DNA of 11,338 nt from Petrotoga sp. UBA5851 (lineage in GTDB: Bacteria > Thermotogota > Thermotogae > Petrotogales > Petrotogaceae): assembly GCA_002431635.1 (NCBI GenBank), contig DJGH01000004.1, forward strand, positions 33,435 to 44,772. The letters run 5' to 3'. The notes below the pieces were generated by a model, which searched no databases, was not told the origin of the DNA, and was given only the letters and a program-made list of their open reading frames with translations. This document shows, one piece after another, positions 1 through 6,756 of the stretch. Both the position numbers and the translations under genes were made by a program. Numbering within the stretch: position 1 is the first letter of the stretch; the number at the start of each line of letters is the position of its first letter.

Positions 1-1
1 G

Positions 2-37
2 TTTACATAAAAGCAAAATATAATGTGTATAATACAT
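2..37 (+). promoter_or_regulatory. padR promoter with overlapping PadR-type operator
   Basis: A perfect TATAAT (28-33) lies inside the imperfect dyad ATGTGTATAATACAT (23-37), whose ends are ATGT and ACAT. PadR-family repressors classically bind ATGT/ACAT dyads over their own promoters, so this reads as an autoregulatory operator covering the -10 box. TTTACA at 2-7 is the best -35 but the spacer is 20 nt, longer than the usual 17. A second TATAAT at 19-24 is too close to it (11 nt). The true -35 could be one of these or partly outside the window. Confidence 0.55.
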
Positions 38-66
38 ATCGAAAACTGATATCGGGAGGTGATATC

Positions 67-384
67 ATTACCAAAAAAATTCTGGATAAACTATATAAAG
101 GCTTCATGCAGGTTCATATACTTTATCATGCAGACAGGCAGCCAGTTTTTGGAGTTTGGATTATGCAGGAGCTCAAGGAACACGGATACAAAGTTGGACC
201 TGGGACTCTTTATCCATTGCTTGCAAGTATGCAGCAGGACGGACTGCTCAAAATGGAAGAGACTCTTGTGTCCGGGAAGATAAGAAAGTACTATATGATT
301 ACAGAAAAAGGAAAAGAAATCTTGAAAAAAGCCAAAGAAAAGGTAGTTGAGCTTACAAAAGAAATAACAGAAGAACAAAAATAA
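67..384 (+). CDS. PadR-family transcriptional regulator, probable ATT start
   Basis: A small winged-helix repressor of about 105 aa, typical of the short PadR class. The family core is clear: a helix leading to PVFGVWIMQEL (in place of the usual YGYEI..L), then the recognition motif VGPGTLYPLLASMQQDGLL, then a wing ending RKYYMITEKGKE and a Lys/Glu-rich C-terminal dimerisation helix. The frame is open from a GTG at 25, but that codon lies in the promoter. The strong Shine-Dalgarno GGGAGG (54-59) sits 7 nt before ATT at 67, and no ATG, GTG or TTG occurs in frame at a usable distance; ATC at 64 is the other option. Translation from 67 gives ITKKILDKLYKG, which matches where PadR proteins normally begin. 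The gene is 13 nt upstream of an MFS transporter, the usual repressor-pump arrangement. Family call is firm; inducer is unknown. Confidence 0.88.
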   Translation: MTKKILDKLYKGFMQVHILYHADRQPVFGVWIMQELKEHGYKVGPGTLYPLLASMQQDGLLKMEETLVSGKIRKYYMITEKGKEILKKAKEKVVELTKEITEEQK

Positions 385-397
385 AACGGGGGGAAGA

Positions 398-1588
398 ATG
401 ATGCCGAAAAAATCAGCGATGAAGTTTATTGTTATAATGGGCATTGTAAGTTTATTTTCAGATATGACCTATGAGGCGGCAAGAAGTATAACCGGGCCTT
501 ATATGGCACTTCTGGGAGCAAGCGCCACAGCAGTGGGAGTTATCTCTGGTCTTGGAGAGTTTATAGGATATGCTTTAAGACTTCTTACGGGATGGCTTAC
601 TGATAAAACTAAAAAATACTGGACGCTTACCTTTATAGGCTATGTACTCAACATTCTTATAATACCGGCATTTGCACTTGCCAACAGATGGGAGTACGCA
701 GCAGCCCTCATAGTTATGGAAAGAATTGGCAAAGCAATCAGGAAACCGGCCAAAGATACAATGACATCATATGCGGCAAAAGAAGTTGGTGCAGGGTGGG
801 GTTTTGCCGTAGAAGAAGCTCTTGATCAGCTGGGGGCAGTACTTGGTCCTGTTTTTGTAGCCCTTATTCTTATGGTACGCAGAGATCCTAAGCTGATAGA
901 CAACTATAAACAAAGCTTTATGCTTCTTGCCATACCGGCCTTTATAACCATAGCCATACTTCTTGTTGCAAGATTCATGTATCCCAGACCGTCGGAACTG
1001 GAAACCAAAAAATCAGAGCAGACGGATAAAAACCTTACCAAAACATACTGGTGGTACATGGGAGCTATTGCTTTTATTGCGGCAGGGTTTGCTGATTTTC
1101 CGCTCATGGCCTATCATTTCAAGACAGCCGGAGTTTTTTCAGATTCCCTTATTCCAGTGGTTTATGCTATAGCAATGGGAGTTGATGCGCTTGCTGCCCT
1201 CGTATTTGGAAGACTTTTTGACAAAAAGGGAATACCCGTGCTTATGATTTCATCTTTAATTGCAGCCATGTTTTCACCGCTTGTTTTTCTCAACTTCAGA
1301 TCAAATCAGCTCATACTTGCAACCCTTGGAGTGATACTGTGGGGTATAGGCATGGGTGCGCAGGAATCAATTCTTAAAGCTGCCATTGCCACTATGGTTC
1401 CGTCAGGAAAAAGAGGAACAGCCTACGGTATATTCAATACAGGCTTTGGACTGTTCTGGTTTCTTGGAAGCACACTCATGGGAGTTCTTTATGATACCAA
1501 CATAATGATGCTTGTTGTATTCTCTGTCATAATGCAGCTCTGTTCAATACCGATGCTTTTCATGGTCAAAAAAGAAATGAGCCGCTAA
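398..1588 (+). CDS. MFS transporter, probable drug/solute efflux pump
   Basis: An integral membrane protein of 396 aa with about 12 hydrophobic segments, the normal size for the major facilitator superfamily. The N-terminal SLFSDMTYEAARSITGPY (residues 18-35) is shared by a widespread subgroup of uncharacterised MFS proteins. The loop 2-3 motif A is GWLTDKTKK (65-73), with Asp69 in place; a degenerate copy, GRLFDKKG, starts the second half. A charged stretch ERIGKAIRKPAKD (108-120) and a central hydrophilic linker near residues 198-212 separate the two six-helix halves. Two ATGs are adjacent (398 and 401). The G-run 388-393 is 4 nt from the first and 7 nt from the second, so the second may be the real start. 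Co-transcription with the PadR gene suggests PadR-controlled efflux. The substrate cannot be read from the sequence. Confidence 0.9.
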   Translation: MMPKKSAMKFIVIMGIVSLFSDMTYEAARSITGPYMALLGASATAVGVISGLGEFIGYALRLLTGWLTDKTKKYWTLTFIGYVLNILIIPAFALANRWEYAAALIVMERIGKAIRKPAKDTMTSYAAKEVGAGWGFAVEEALDQLGAVLGPVFVALILMVRRDPKLIDNYKQSFMLLAIPAFITIAILLVARFMYPRPSELETKKSEQTDKNLTKTYWWYMGAIAFIAAGFADFPLMAYHFKTAGVFSDSLIPVVYAIAMGVDALAALVFGRLFDKKGIPVLMISSLIAAMFSPLVFLNFRSNQLILATLGVILWGIGMGAQESILKAAIATMVPSGKRGTAYGIFNTGFGLFWFLGSTLMGVLYDTNIMMLVVFSVIMQLCSIPMLFMVKKEMSR

Positions 1589-1607
1589 CTTATATATAAG
1601 GTATTTT

Positions 1608-1646
1608 AAAAATAAAAAAAGCCGAAAGGGTATGACTCTTTCGGCT
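1608..1646 (-). terminator. intrinsic terminator of the phosphatase-YibE/F operon
   Basis: AGCCGAAAG (1620-1628) and CTTTCGGCT (1638-1646) form a perfect 9-bp stem with a 9-nt loop. On the minus strand the hairpin is followed by a U-rich tract, the complement of the A-rich run at about 1608-1619. On the plus strand the hairpin is followed by AACGGCTT with no U-run, so it is a poor terminator for the convergent MFS gene. It lies 34 nt beyond the YibE/F stop codon. Confidence 0.88.
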
Positions 1647-1679
1647 AACGGCTTAAATTCATAGGGGAAACTCTAATTC

Positions 1680-2828
1680 TTAAAACTCTTTTTCCACACT
1701 TTCAGAGTAGACACTGGTTTTTAAAGGTTTATATACAAAAGCTCCTATTAAAGCTGTGAGAGGTGCTGTGAGAATAAGTCCGAAGCTTCCGACCAGGGTG
1801 TTGAGGATCTCGGAAGAAATATAATTTATGTTCAGCATTGCGAATGTGCTTACTCCTTGGGCCATGAAGGTCATAAGCAATGTGGAGTAGCCGCCCGAGT
1901 ACGCCAGCAGAAGTGTAGTGGTCATAGTTCCCGTAACCGAACGCCCCACATTAAGACCTGAGTATAAAAGTTCTTTCCTTGAAATACTTGGCTTTTTGAG
2001 CATAACCTCGTTCATTGATGCCGATATGTCCATCGCAATATCCATTATCGCTCCTGAGCACGCTATAAATATTCCACTTATAAAAAGCTTGTTCAGGTCA
2101 AGATTAGCGTATCCGCTATGCAAAAGAGCTTCAGAAAAAGGTTTTATCGCACCGTTTATATGAAATGGTTTTGAAAAAAGTTCTGTTATTATAAGAGAAA
2201 ACAGAATACCGGATATAGAACCGAGAAATGCGACATTTCCTTTTTTGGTAAAACCTCCGACCAGATATACAATGACTGCTGTAAGAACACAGATGAATAT
2301 AAAAGCCGATAAAACAGGATCATATCCTTTGAGCAGCACCGGTATAAGAACTTTCCATATTCCAACGAGCGAGGTCACAAAAGAAATAAGAGCCTTAAAA
2401 CCTGTCCATCCGGAATAAAATATCAGTATAAAAGAAAATGCAGCAAAAAGAATGAATTCCGAATTGGATCTGTAGTAATCCGTGACATTTACAAAAACGT
2501 TTCCATGAGTTTCAAATACTTCCGCAAGTACTATATCTCCATTTTTAAGGAACTTATCAAGTTCCATCTTGCCTATAAGATTGTTTGAAGTTTCAAACCT
2601 CTTTCCCTTGTAAGGTCCATTCAGCAGTTCAAGCTTAAGCTCCTGAGTGCCCTGGCGTATAAGTCCGTACTGACCTACCAGACTGTTGTCAGTTTCTACG
2701 ATTCTTGCCTTGTAATAAGAGTAATTCTTTTTAAGTTCTGACGAAGATGGAATAAGCAACATTGCAGCAGTGGCAAGTATCAAAAAAGCCACGAACAGCA
2801 GATCCATCTTTGCAATTCTTTTAAGCAT
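1680..2828 (-). CDS. YibE/F family membrane protein
   Basis: A 382-aa polytopic membrane protein of the YibE/F family, whose biochemical role is not established. Residues 9-27 form one membrane helix. A soluble beta-rich segment (about 38-120; KARIVETDNS ... NGDIVLAEVF) follows, predicted to lie outside the membrane, and then about seven to eight helices. Two signatures support the call: GAIMDIAMDISASMNEV (259-275) and GRSVTGTMTTTLLLAYSG (295-312), both with conserved acidic or Gly/Thr residues inside membrane helices, consistent with a transport or channel role. The ATG is preceded by GAGGGTG, which almost abuts the stop of the upstream alkaline phosphatase (9-nt gap), so the two are surely co-transcribed and may be translationally coupled. 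A terminator follows. Family membership is well supported; a role in handling the phosphatase's substrate or product is my inference. Confidence 0.88.
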   Translation of the reverse strand: MLKRIAKMDLLFVAFLILATAAMLLIPSSSELKKNYSYYKARIVETDNSLVGQYGLIRQGTQELKLELLNGPYKGKRFETSNNLIGKMELDKFLKNGDIVLAEVFETHGNVFVNVTDYYRSNSEFILFAAFSFILIFYSGWTGFKALISFVTSLVGIWKVLIPVLLKGYDPVLSAFIFICVLTAVIVYLVGGFTKKGNVAFLGSISGILFSLIITELFSKPFHINGAIKPFSEALLHSGYANLDLNKLFISGIFIACSGAIMDIAMDISASMNEVMLKKPSISRKELLYSGLNVGRSVTGTMTTTLLLAYSGGYSTLLMTFMAQGVSTFAMLNINYISSEILNTLVGSFGLILTAPLTALIGAFVYKPLKTSVYSESVEKEF

Positions 2829-2837
2829 ACACCCTCA

Positions 2838-4307
2838 TCAGTTCAGCGCATAAACCATTTTTTTGAATATCTCGGTGTTATCGTAGTATCCGTTAAAAAG
2901 CTCCTGACAGTTTCCAAGGGCAAAGGTTGTTACCGGTAACCCGGTATGTGAGTATGTAGTCCAAGATATTCCACACTTCTGATTGAGTATATGGGTTAAT
3001 GTCACTGAAAGCGGTTCATATCCGCCGTAAAGAAGATAGGTATCATCATCGTTTGGCCTTTCGGAAGACTTCTTCATAGACATATTGAAAGCATCTTCCA
3101 ACTTTTTAAGGTCGCTACCGGAAAGATTCATTCTTAACTTATCAGAAGCTTCTTTACTTCCAGAATTGCTAAGTGCCGTATACTCAGTTTTTTCCTTTTC
3201 GGTAAGGATACACAGACCGAAATAATCCTTTATGAGAGGAAGAACATCTTTAAAACTTAAATTTGATGAAGACTGCTTCAAAGAGCCAAAAATACTGTCA
3301 AAACTTTCATAAGAAACTTTCTGATTCTGAATATTATCAAGATAGGTCGAATAACCCGTTCCCGCAAAACCTATGGTCATACCGCCGGTTTCATGGTCTC
3401 CGGTAACGATTATAAGCGTTTCTGCAGGATGTCTGCTGTAAAACTCAACGGCCTTTTTAATTGCGCTATCAAATGCAATTACATCGTTTATAGTTGATGC
3501 CGCATCGTTGGCATGACATGACCAGTCAATTTTACCACCTTCAACCATCATGAAAAAACCATTTGGATTATCAAGCATCTTTATAGCATTCTCGGTAAAG
3601 TCGGCTAAAGAGGGAGATGACTGTCTGTCAAGCTCATACTGTAAAGCTTGGCTTGGTGCAAGGATCTCATTTATAACTATGACTTTTCCGTCTGAAGATG
3701 AAAGCTTTTTCATATCAGCGGAGGTTTTAACAACTTTATAGCCCATTTTAGCTGCAAGTTCGTATATATCAGTCTTGTCATTTTTCTTTCCTTTAGGATG
3801 GAGAAAGCCGCCGCCGCCGAAATAATCGAAGCCGCTTTTTACAAGATCGACTGATATATCGTAGTAAGAGCTTCTTGAGGCCTGGTGGGCATAAAAAACT
3901 GCCGGAGTGGCATGGTCAAGTGAAACACTTGTCAGGATACCGACCTTCATTCCTTTTTCCTTAGCAATTTCTGCTATTGATTTTACCGGATTATTTCTGG
4001 TTATATCCATTCCTACTACTCCGGAATGTGTCTTTACTCCGCAGGCTATAGAGGTTCCTGCCGATGCCGAGTCGGGTATAAAAGAGTCAGCATCATAAGT
4101 TGTAGTTACGCCCTGTGTCGGAAAGGTGCTCATGGTAAGCTTTTTTACGGTTGAACCACCATTAAGAGCAGTAAGGTAAAGCTCGGCTGAGTTTATCTGC
4201 GGTATGGACATACCATCACCTATAAACAGGAAAAGATACTTTACCGATGCGTATGTCATACTTGCAATAACTGACAACGCCAAAACCAACAATATCTTTT
4301 TATTCAT
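2838..4307 (-). CDS. phoA: secreted alkaline phosphatase
   Basis: An exported phosphomonoesterase of 489 aa, close to the family norm. The N-terminus (MNKKILLVLALSVIASMTYA) is a Sec signal peptide, cleaved near residue 20. Active-site elements appear in order: metal ligand Asp31 in IGDGMS; nucleophile Ser80 in DSASAG; His132-Ala-Thr134 in DHATPA; phosphate-binding Arg145 in ASRSSYY; Glu256, Asp261 and His265 in VEGGKIDWSCH; Asp304-His305 in TGDHETGG; His454 in YSHTG. All core residues are present, so the enzyme should be active. The E. coli positions Asp153 and Lys328 are His132 and Trp262 here, as described for the Thermotoga maritima enzyme, which is linked to altered metal preference. GGAGGTG (4318-4312) lies 5-6 nt before the ATG. 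It is the first gene of an operon with the YibE/F gene and diverges from the chemoreceptor gene. No Pho box was recognised. Confidence 0.95.
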   Translation of the reverse strand: MNKKILLVLALSVIASMTYASVKYLFLFIGDGMSIPQINSAELYLTALNGGSTVKKLTMSTFPTQGVTTTYDADSFIPDSASAGTSIACGVKTHSGVVGMDITRNNPVKSIAEIAKEKGMKVGILTSVSLDHATPAVFYAHQASRSSYYDISVDLVKSGFDYFGGGGFLHPKGKKNDKTDIYELAAKMGYKVVKTSADMKKLSSSDGKVIVINEILAPSQALQYELDRQSSPSLADFTENAIKMLDNPNGFFMMVEGGKIDWSCHANDAASTINDVIAFDSAIKKAVEFYSRHPAETLIIVTGDHETGGMTIGFAGTGYSTYLDNIQNQKVSYESFDSIFGSLKQSSSNLSFKDVLPLIKDYFGLCILTEKEKTEYTALSNSGSKEASDKLRMNLSGSDLKKLEDAFNMSMKKSSERPNDDDTYLLYGGYEPLSVTLTHILNQKCGISWTTYSHTGLPVTTFALGNCQELFNGYYDNTEIFKKMVYALN

Positions 4308-4488
4308 TGGACACCTCCATAGAGAATTAATTACATTGAAAGTTTACAAATTAATTTTTTGGCAAGTTCTAAGTATTATTAAGTGATAATAATAAAAGTT
4401 AATATATTTCATATATGCAATAAACTGATCGTTAAAAAACCTCCTTGAATGCACATCCTGCTATTAAATAGTCATAATTTAATAAGTA

Positions 4489-4509
4489 TTGTAAACAAAT
4501 ATTTTACAA
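4489..4509. promoter_or_regulatory. perfect inverted repeat, probable operator
   Basis: TTGTAAA (4489-4495) and TTTACAA (4503-4509) are exact inverted copies separated by 7 nt. The right arm contains the -35 hexamer of the chemoreceptor promoter, so a dimeric protein bound here would block RNA polymerase. The spacing excludes a BirA box and the arms do not fit Rex or CcpA consensus. The regulator is not identifiable. Confidence 0.5.
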
Positions 4510-4531
4510 ATTAGAATTAAAGTGTTATAAT
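4503..4531 (+). promoter_or_regulatory. chemoreceptor promoter, extended -10
   Basis: TTTACA (4503-4508), a 17-nt spacer and a perfect TATAAT (4526-4531) preceded by TGT give a near-consensus sigma-70 promoter with an extended -10 (TGn). Transcription should begin near 4538, leaving a leader of about 40 nt with AGGGGG (4565-4570) 9 nt before the ATG. Confidence 0.8.
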
Positions 4532-4579
4532 TATTAGTATGGGCTCAGAACTTTTTAATATGTTAGGGGGTAGCATAAT

Positions 4580-6577
4580 ATGAAAAGCGTTAGGGGAAAA
4601 CTGTTACTCTCGCTTATAGCGAGTATGCTCGTAATGTTTGTATTCATGGCGTTCTTTTTGGCTTACCAGACACAAAACAATGTGGTTCCTATGACCAAAG
4701 AGCTTGTTTTCAGTGTTGCGGGAGCACGTGCCGATGAAGTCGGAAGATGGATACAGGGAAAGATAGATGAAGTGAAAAGCTTTGCACAAAGGGATTATGT
4801 ACAGACCCTTGACTGGGAAAAGATGAAGGATGACATCATTCAGGCCGCAAAGGACAGAAAGGACACATACGATATATTTTTTGTAGCTGATCTTAAAGGC
4901 AGTTCATGGAATACTACGGGAGGAACAGCAAACATAAGTGACCGTGATTACTTCATGGCCATAGTTAATCAGGGAAAGGATTATTTTGTTGGAAATCCGG
5001 TTATATCAAAGGCGACCAATGCTGCAATAGTAAATATAGCTCACGCTATAAAAGATGATAATAACAGGACTATAGGACTTTTTGGCGGATCAGTGCAGCT
5101 TACCACATTATCTCAGATAATAAGCGAGATGAAGACGGAAGACAGTTATGGAATAATAGTGGACGGAACAGGAATGGTCATAGCCCATCCGGATACGGAA
5201 AAGGTTATGAAGTTTAATGTTGCAGATTCATCCAAAGCAGGCTATATAGGACTTGAAGAACTTGGTAGAAAGATGAACAATAATGAAACAGGATTCGGAG
5301 AAATAACAGAACCGGATAAAACCAAGAATCTCATACTTTATACAAATATCCCCAACTCTCCCAACTGGTCGCTTATAGTATCTGTCACAACTGAATTTTT
5401 AAACAAAGCAGTCAACCAGCTGACACTTAATATAGTATTCATCATAGTAGCCATTATGGCGATGGTGATCCTCATATCAATACTAATTGGAAACAGCGTA
5501 TCCAAACCGGTAAAAAGGGTTACGAACTTCCTTCTCAAAGTATCGGAAGGAGACTACTCGCTCAAAGTCGACGAAGATATGCTGAAAAAGAAAGACGAGT
5601 TCGGAACACTTACCAAAGCGGTGCAGAAGATGATAGAATCGGTTAACACCTCCATGAAGACTATAGGAGATCATGCCAAGGATCTGAACTCATCAGCTTC
5701 AAGTCTGGCAGCGATATCTGAAGAAACCGGAGCCACAAGTGAAGAGCTTGCATCACAGTCAGAAAGCATGGCAGGAAATGCCCAGAGCTCATCAGCAGCG
5801 ATATCGGAGCTGTCGGCATCCGTCGAAGAGGTAGCGTCAAGTGCACAGAATGTTTCCAAAGCATCGCAGTCACTTTCGACCAACTCCGAAACAGTAACCC
5901 AGGCAGCCAAAGACGGAGAACAGTCTGTTGAAAACATAGTCAGCATAGCCCAGGAAACAGGAAAAGCTTCAGAACATACCAAAACAGTAATAAGAAAACT
6001 ATCAGAAAACACAGAGAACGTAGGCAAGATAGTTGAATCCATAAACAGCATAACCGAACAGACCAACCTTCTTGCGCTTAATGCTGCGATAGAAGCAGCC
6101 AGAGCAGGAGAAGCAGGAAAAGGCTTTGCGGTAGTGGCAGATGAAATAAGAAAACTTGCAGAAGAAAGCAAAAAAGCCACGCAGAACATAGCCAACATAC
6201 TTGAAGAAACCAGAAGACATTCAGTACAGACAGAAGAAGCATTTACGGTAATAGACTCATACATAAAAAAGATAAACGAAGAAGCCGAAAAGACACAGGG
6301 AAAGATAAAAGGAATTCTCCACAGTGTTGAAGATATCTCAGCCATGATACAGAACGTATCGGCAAGCGCACAGGAGCAGAGTGCGGCGGCAGAAGAGATG
6401 GCGGGTAGCATGACAAGCGCAGTAAGGATGATAGAAGATATAAGCAACCAGGCCAAGTCAATGAGTCTTGCGGTAGCTCAACAGAGTTCGAGTGCCCAGC
6501 AGATGAGCACAGACAGCCAGGAGCTCAACACACTTTCTGAAAGTCTTTTTGAAATAGTTAAAAAATTTAAACTGTAA
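4580..6577 (+). CDS. methyl-accepting chemotaxis protein, Cache-HAMP-signalling
   Basis: A transmembrane chemoreceptor of 665 aa that would control CheA kinase activity. Order: cytoplasmic Lys/Arg-rich start; TM1 (about 8-29); extracytoplasmic double Cache sensor (about 35-275), with ISDRDYFMAI and GNPVISKATNAAIVNIAHAI in the distal part and GIIVDGTGMVIAHPD in the proximal part; TM2 (about 282-304); HAMP (about 305-357); long cytoplasmic coiled-coil. The signalling tip is intact (EQTNLLALNAAIEAARAGEAGKGFAVVADEIRKLAEES, written here in parts: EQTNLLALNAAIEAARAG, then GKGFAVVADEIRKLAEE), at about 493-530. Glu/Gln-rich methylation helices flank it. There is no C-terminal CheR-docking pentapeptide. 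The RxWY-type amino-acid-binding motif of amino-acid dCache receptors is not evident, so the ligand is unknown. It is a single-gene unit with its own promoter and terminator, which is common for orphan receptors; no che genes are nearby. Confidence 0.95.
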   Translation: MKSVRGKLLLSLIASMLVMFVFMAFFLAYQTQNNVVPMTKELVFSVAGARADEVGRWIQGKIDEVKSFAQRDYVQTLDWEKMKDDIIQAAKDRKDTYDIFFVADLKGSSWNTTGGTANISDRDYFMAIVNQGKDYFVGNPVISKATNAAIVNIAHAIKDDNNRTIGLFGGSVQLTTLSQIISEMKTEDSYGIIVDGTGMVIAHPDTEKVMKFNVADSSKAGYIGLEELGRKMNNNETGFGEITEPDKTKNLILYTNIPNSPNWSLIVSVTTEFLNKAVNQLTLNIVFIIVAIMAMVILISILIGNSVSKPVKRVTNFLLKVSEGDYSLKVDEDMLKKKDEFGTLTKAVQKMIESVNTSMKTIGDHAKDLNSSASSLAAISEETGATSEELASQSESMAGNAQSSSAAISELSASVEEVASSAQNVSKASQSLSTNSETVTQAAKDGEQSVENIVSIAQETGKASEHTKTVIRKLSENTENVGKIVESINSITEQTNLLALNAAIEAARAGEAGKGFAVVADEIRKLAEESKKATQNIANILEETRRHSVQTEEAFTVIDSYIKKINEEAEKTQGKIKGILHSVEDISAMIQNVSASAQEQSAAAEEMAGSMTSAVRMIEDISNQAKSMSLAVAQQSSSAQQMSTDSQELNTLSESLFEIVKKFKL

Positions 6578-6594
6578 AAATAATTCTTTTGTAT

Positions 6595-6647
6595 AAAAGC
6601 CCGGTATTCTGGAATATTCCAGATAACCGGGCTTTTATTTGTTTTTG
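6595..6647 (+). terminator. strong two-tier intrinsic terminator
   Basis: The outer stem AAAAGCCCGGT (6595-6605) / ACCGGGCTTTT (6626-6636) is a perfect 11 bp. A 3+3 internal loop follows, then the self-complementary CTGGAATATTCCAG (6609-6622). A U-rich tail (ATTTGTTTTTG) completes it. It lies 18 nt after the chemoreceptor stop and isolates it from the next operon. The left A-run means it could also work weakly in reverse. Confidence 0.93.
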
Positions 6648-6673
6648 CTTTACTATGGCATTGTTCTGTGAAT

Positions 6674-6703
6674 TTGACTATGCTTCGGTATATAGTGTAA
6701 AAT
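6674..6703 (+). promoter_or_regulatory. promoter of the SDR operon
   Basis: TTGACT (6674-6679), an 18-nt spacer and TAAAAT (6698-6703) form a plausible sigma-70 promoter, just after the preceding terminator and about 50 nt before the start codon. The -10 differs from consensus at one base. Confidence 0.55.
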
Positions 6704-6756
6704 ATTAATAGTTAAATGATTTGATTATTAATATTTCAAACGAAAGGGGTGGTATT

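Larger units (their letters stand above)
4308..4579. other. divergent phoA / chemoreceptor control region
   Basis: A 272-bp, very AT-rich spacer holding the start signals of both flanking operons. It contains the chemoreceptor promoter and an inverted repeat, annotated separately, and a lone half-site TTTACAA at 4343-4349 near the phosphatase gene. On the minus strand an isolated AAGGAGG (4446-4440) is not followed by a usable start codon. I could not settle on a single phosphatase promoter: TTGCAT (4414-4409) followed by A/T-rich -10-like hexamers such as TATTAT is possible but has a poor spacer. No credible small gene was found. Confidence 0.6.

Noticed and set aside
25..66. GTG at 25 as the PadR start
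   Set aside because: It lies between and within -10-like sequences and inside the operator, has no ribosome site, and would put a strong Shine-Dalgarno inside the gene.
91..444. Minus-strand open frame of 117 codons across the PadR gene and MFS start
   Set aside because: It crosses two well-supported genes, is rich in Phe/Leu from A-rich antisense sequence, and matches no family.
4489..4509. BirA, Rex or CcpA operator
   Set aside because: BirA half-sites are about 15 nt apart, Rex needs TTGTGA-type arms and CcpA needs GNAANC-type arms; none fits, so the repeat is left without a named regulator.
5671..6456. Long open frame (261 codons) antisense to the chemoreceptor
   Set aside because: It mirrors the conserved signalling domain of the chemoreceptor, has a low-complexity Ser/Ala/Leu composition and no ribosome site. 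Antisense frames of this kind are common over regular coiled-coil coding sequence.
6595..6636. Riboswitch or small RNA in the two-tier hairpin
   Set aside because: The structure is fully explained as a terminator directly after a stop codon with a U-rich tail.
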